Below are positions 61,345 through 64,000 of a stretch of DNA of 64,000 nt, in pieces; position 1 is the first letter of the stretch; every line of letters begins with the position of its first letter. The notes below the pieces were generated by a model that saw nothing but the letters and a program-made list of their open reading frames with translations, was not told where the DNA came from and searched no databases. This DNA comes from Streptomyces sp. CB02058 (GTDB lineage: Bacteria > Actinomycetota > Actinomycetes > Streptomycetales > Streptomycetaceae): the NCBI RefSeq assembly GCF_001905505.1, contig NZ_LIPG01000005.1:310001-374000 (forward strand), given 5' to 3'. Position numbers and translations under genes: made by a program.

Positions 61345-63018
61345 TCAGGAACCGAAGTCGCCGATGACCTCGGACATGTTGTAGCTGTACATCTCACGCT
61401 TGCACCCGGGACACGAGGTGGTCGGGGCGTGCTCGCCGAGGGAGTAGAGCTGCGGGGCGAAGCCGTCGCCGCGGCCGTGCGCGACGTAGAAGTCCTCCGG
61501 ACCGATCGAGGACTGCAGCACCTTCGTGTTCCCGACGAGCTGCGGCGTACCGCCCACCGTCTGCGGGGTGGCCTGGAGGAGCCGCCCGGTGGAGGACGCG
61601 TTGCTGCGGTGGAAGTACCACTTGCCCTCGTAGCGCGTCACGCCCTGCATCTTGTGCCACAGGTCCTCGCCGTTGAAGGAGACACCGGCCGGCAGCCCGT
61701 AGGCGAGGTCGGCACTGGCGGCCGTCCCCGCCGCGCCCTCGACGGCGGCGGTCAGAGCCGTCATCGGGTAGGTGCCGACGCGGCCCGTGCTGTCGCCGCC
61801 GTTCTTGTGGTTGCAGTACTCACCGAGGATCAGGTGATCCGTGTCCGTCCGGTCGAGCGAGATGTACGAGGCCTTCGGGCGGCCGGTGGAGTAGCACTCG
61901 TTCCCCTTGGTGGTCCCGCCGTTCTTCGCCGTCGTGAACTTCAGCGTGGCGACCTGGGGCATCACGTACCGGTAGCCGTAGGAGTACCAGACGTTGCTCT
62001 GACGGCCGACCCGCTTCTTGTCCAGGACATCGCTGACCAGGCCGTCCGGGGTGGGGTCGTTGACGTCGGCGTCGTTGTCCGGGTTGAGGTCCATGATCTT
62101 GCGCAGGTCGAAGACGCGCATGCCGTTGGCGGTGTCGGCCACGTACAGGTAGTTGCCGTACCAGACCATGCCGCCGGCGTGTATGCCCTGCTGCGCCGCG
62201 CAGGACGCCGTCACGGTGGAGGTGCACTTGCCCTCGCGCGCGTGGAGCGCGTCGAAGGAGATGTGGTCCTTGGAGTTGACGTAGGGCCAGACCAGCAGGA
62301 CGTGTCGGTACATCTGGGTGGCCTGGTTGAAGAAGCTGACCCGTATGCCCTTCTCGTTGCAGGCGTCGGACACGGACTCCTGGACACAGTTGTCCCGGCC
62401 CGAGGTGAGGTCGCTGCGGCCCGGGTTGGCGTCGTCGTAAGCGGCCACGGCGATCGGCTCGGCGTTCGACGAGCCCCAGTCCTCGTCCTCCTGCGCGTCC
62501 GAGACGCCGGTGATCGCCTGCGGGATCCACTCCGTGGACGTGGCGTCGTCGTCCTTCCAGCAGATGCGGTGGTTCACGGCGAGGTCCGGGCCGTAGATGC
62601 TCTTGCTGCCGCAGTCGCCCTCCCAGCCCGCCGGACGGTTGGCCTGCTCCATGAGCTCGGTGAGGCCCTGCTTGGGCAGCGCGGCGTCCAGATCGGCCAC
62701 CAGGCCGGTGAGGGAGGACCCCGCCTCCAGCTTGAAGTCGCCGGCACGGCCGGGGACCGGGGCGGGGAGCACCGCGGTGGGGGCCAGGCTGGAGGCGGAC
62801 CCGTCGGGGCCCGTCAGGTCGTCCTGCTCCCCCTCGGGAGCGTCCTCGAAGCCGTCGTCCGGCATGCCTTCGTGGCCGGGGACGGGGTCGTCGGCCGCCA
62901 CCTGACGTGGGGCGGCCGGAGCGGCGGTGGCACCCGCCGCGGGGACGAGTGCGGACAGCAGCACTCCTGCTGCCACGGCACAGGTCGCGAGGCGTGTTCT
63001 GCGGGATGGTTGTCCCAT
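61345..63018 (-). CDS. Secreted protein of unknown function (557 aa)
   Basis: ATG 63018 has AGGG 8 nt upstream; a frame to 63057 lacks a site. Signal peptide (RLATCAVAAGVLLSALVPAA, ATAAPAAP). The acidic N-terminal spacer is followed by a beta-rich domain with several Cys pairs (NCVQESVSDACNEKG; CTSTVTASCAAQQG). Sequences such as GGMVWYGNYLYVADTANGMR and SLGEHAPTTSCPGCKR suggest a propeller-like fold, but I do not recognise a named family. Its 3' end carries an inverted repeat. Confidence 0.8.
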   Translation of the reverse strand: MGQPSRRTRLATCAVAAGVLLSALVPAAGATAAPAAPRQVAADDPVPGHEGMPDDGFEDAPEGEQDDLTGPDGSASSLAPTAVLPAPVPGRAGDFKLEAGSSLTGLVADLDAALPKQGLTELMEQANRPAGWEGDCGSKSIYGPDLAVNHRICWKDDDATSTEWIPQAITGVSDAQEDEDWGSSNAEPIAVAAYDDANPGRSDLTSGRDNCVQESVSDACNEKGIRVSFFNQATQMYRHVLLVWPYVNSKDHISFDALHAREGKCTSTVTASCAAQQGIHAGGMVWYGNYLYVADTANGMRVFDLRKIMDLNPDNDADVNDPTPDGLVSDVLDKKRVGRQSNVWYSYGYRYVMPQVATLKFTTAKNGGTTKGNECYSTGRPKASYISLDRTDTDHLILGEYCNHKNGGDSTGRVGTYPMTALTAAVEGAAGTAASADLAYGLPAGVSFNGEDLWHKMQGVTRYEGKWYFHRSNASSTGRLLQATPQTVGGTPQLVGNTKVLQSSIGPEDFYVAHGRGDGFAPQLYSLGEHAPTTSCPGCKREMYSYNMSEVIGDFGS

Positions 63019-63189
63019 GTGGGGGGCCCTTCGGTGAGTGCGCCTGGACATCGGCACGGTGCGCCTGATCGGTCATCAGGCGCACCGGCCGGTCACGCTA
63101 GCAACGCAACACCGTTCACCGTGGGCACATTTGAACGACTCACATCAGGCAGGCACCGGGTGGGCACATGCCGGACGAGGCGCTCCGCT

Positions 63190-64000
63190 TCAGACGCCGA
63201 TGTCGCTGCCGTCCTTGCGCCACACGGCCACCACCGACGGGCGCACGATCCTGCCGGGACCGTCCGGCCAGGTGCTCGCCGGCTTCTCGACGGACGCCCC
63301 GTCGACCTCGCCCGGGTGCTGCACGGCGACCAGGACCCGGCGGTCCTGGATCACCGGGCCGCAGGTCTCGGCACCGGTCGGGACCGTCAGGAACTGCTTG
63401 AGCTCACCGCGGCGTTCGCCCTGCGTGGCGACCCCGAACAGCCCGTCGTGCGAGCCGAGCTGGTTGCCGTCCGTGGAGATCCACAGGTTGCCGTGGTCGT
63501 CGAAGGCCACGTTGTCGGGGCAGGAGATGGGGCTGACCTTCTCCTTGGGGAATCCCGAGAAGTACGTCGCCGGATCCTCCGGGTCCCCGGCGACGAGGAA
63601 CAGCCGCCAGGCGAACCCGTCCCCCGCCGGGTCGTCCCAGTTCTCCGCGAGCTCCAGGATCTGGCCGTGCTTGTTGGCGTAGCGCGGGTTGGCCTCGTCC
63701 GCGCCCGCCTTGCCCGCCTTGCCGCGGTCGGTGTTATTGGTGAGGGCGATGTAGACCCGCCCGGTGCGCGGCGAGGGCTCGACGTCCTCGGGGCGGTCCA
63801 TCTTCGTGGCGCCGACCTTGTCACCGGCCAGGCGCGTGAAGACGTACACCTCCTCGGCCGTCATGCCGGGGACGTGCGAGGTGTCGCCCGTGGCGAGCGG
63901 GATCCAGACGCCGCTGCCGTCGAACTCGCCGTCGGCGGGAAGCCTGCCCGTGCCGTCGAACTCCGCGGCGGGGGAGTCGCCCGTCAGCTTGGCGACGTAC
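63190..64000 (-). CDS. PhoX-like alkaline phosphatase / DUF839, 3' part
   Basis: The start lies beyond the right window edge. The visible C-terminal part contains MDRPEDVEPSPRTGRVYIAL, ISCPDNVAFDDHGNLWISTD and ETCGPVIQDRRVLVAVQHPG, all typical of PhoX/DUF839. PhoX is a Tat-exported Ca/Fe phosphatase that supplies phosphate. Only its last about 270 residues are in the window. Confidence 0.88.
   Translation of the reverse strand, partial: YVAKLTGDSPAAEFDGTGRLPADGEFDGSGVWIPLATGDTSHVPGMTAEEVYVFTRLAGDKVGATKMDRPEDVEPSPRTGRVYIALTNNTDRGKAGKAGADEANPRYANKHGQILELAENWDDPAGDGFAWRLFLVAGDPEDPATYFSGFPKEKVSPISCPDNVAFDDHGNLWISTDGNQLGSHDGLFGVATQGERRGELKQFLTVPTGAETCGPVIQDRRVLVAVQHPGEVDGASVEKPASTWPDGPGRIVRPSVVAVWRKDGSDIGV

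Overview
The window is typical Streptomyces chromosome: very high GC, strong third-position GC in every real gene, many GTG and TTG starts, and a marker set characteristic of the genus (ESX-type secretion locus with an AAWKG-type protein, an AfsA/ArpA butyrolactone pair, an Rpf-LysM protein, a SpoIIE-type phosphatase, an SCO5918-family protein beside a DEAD-box helicase and a cold shock gene). I saw no rRNA, tRNA, CRISPR array, insertion sequence or prophage. Several starts were moved from the longest open frame to a start with a good ribosome binding site; each entry says why.

Layout. 1-16615 is a type VII secretion (T7SS) locus. eccD, eccB, two WXG100-type genes, a small associated gene and a 1086-residue AAWKG-type coiled-coil protein run leftward. 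A single-chain three-ATPase eccC runs rightward. Then come a mycosin protease (leftward) and a beta-helix/double AAA+ ATPase of EccA type (rightward). No eccE is visible. 16578-18632 holds cell-wall genes (Rpf-LysM, PGRP amidase) around a small PH-domain gene. 18735-22312 is a gamma-butyrolactone type signalling locus: ArpA-like TetR repressor, AfsA-like synthase, SDR and quinone reductase, with a candidate repressor site between the first two. 23499-26591 is a cold-shock/RNA block (SCO5918-family gene, DEAD-box helicase, cold shock protein, MerR regulator).

27067-30360 has small hypotheticals, a PAS-GAF-PP2C phosphatase and a hydrolase. 30518-33148 has a peroxiredoxin and a first NfeD-like/flotillin pair. 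33196-39467 holds an HTH protein, a glutamine amidotransferase, a KhtT/KhtU-like cation antiporter, an M56 protease/BlaI-type repressor pair, and terB. 39522-50749 is the most unusual block: a PucR-type regulator divergent from a second NfeD-like/flotillin pair, then a 1621-residue ATPase resembling the DUF3686 'DNA repair ATPase' group and a membrane protein with two RCK-type halves. The two flotillin loci share the same 17-bp palindrome in their upstream regions, which suggests co-regulation.

50809-52031 is a tryptophanyl-tRNA synthetase preceded by a clear Trp leader peptide, hairpin and terminator (ribosome-mediated attenuation), with a -10 box placed so that the leader peptide mRNA may be leaderless. 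The rest (52288-64000) holds an LLM flavin oxidoreductase with its FMN reductase, a universal stress protein, a cupin gene, a DrrAB-like ABC exporter, small membrane proteins, an EEP-family phosphatase, an MDR oxidoreductase, a DUF2630 gene, an S4-domain RNA-binding protein, a large secreted protein of unknown function and the 3' part of a PhoX-like phosphatase cut by the window edge. Strong GC-rich hairpins mark many of the gene ends.
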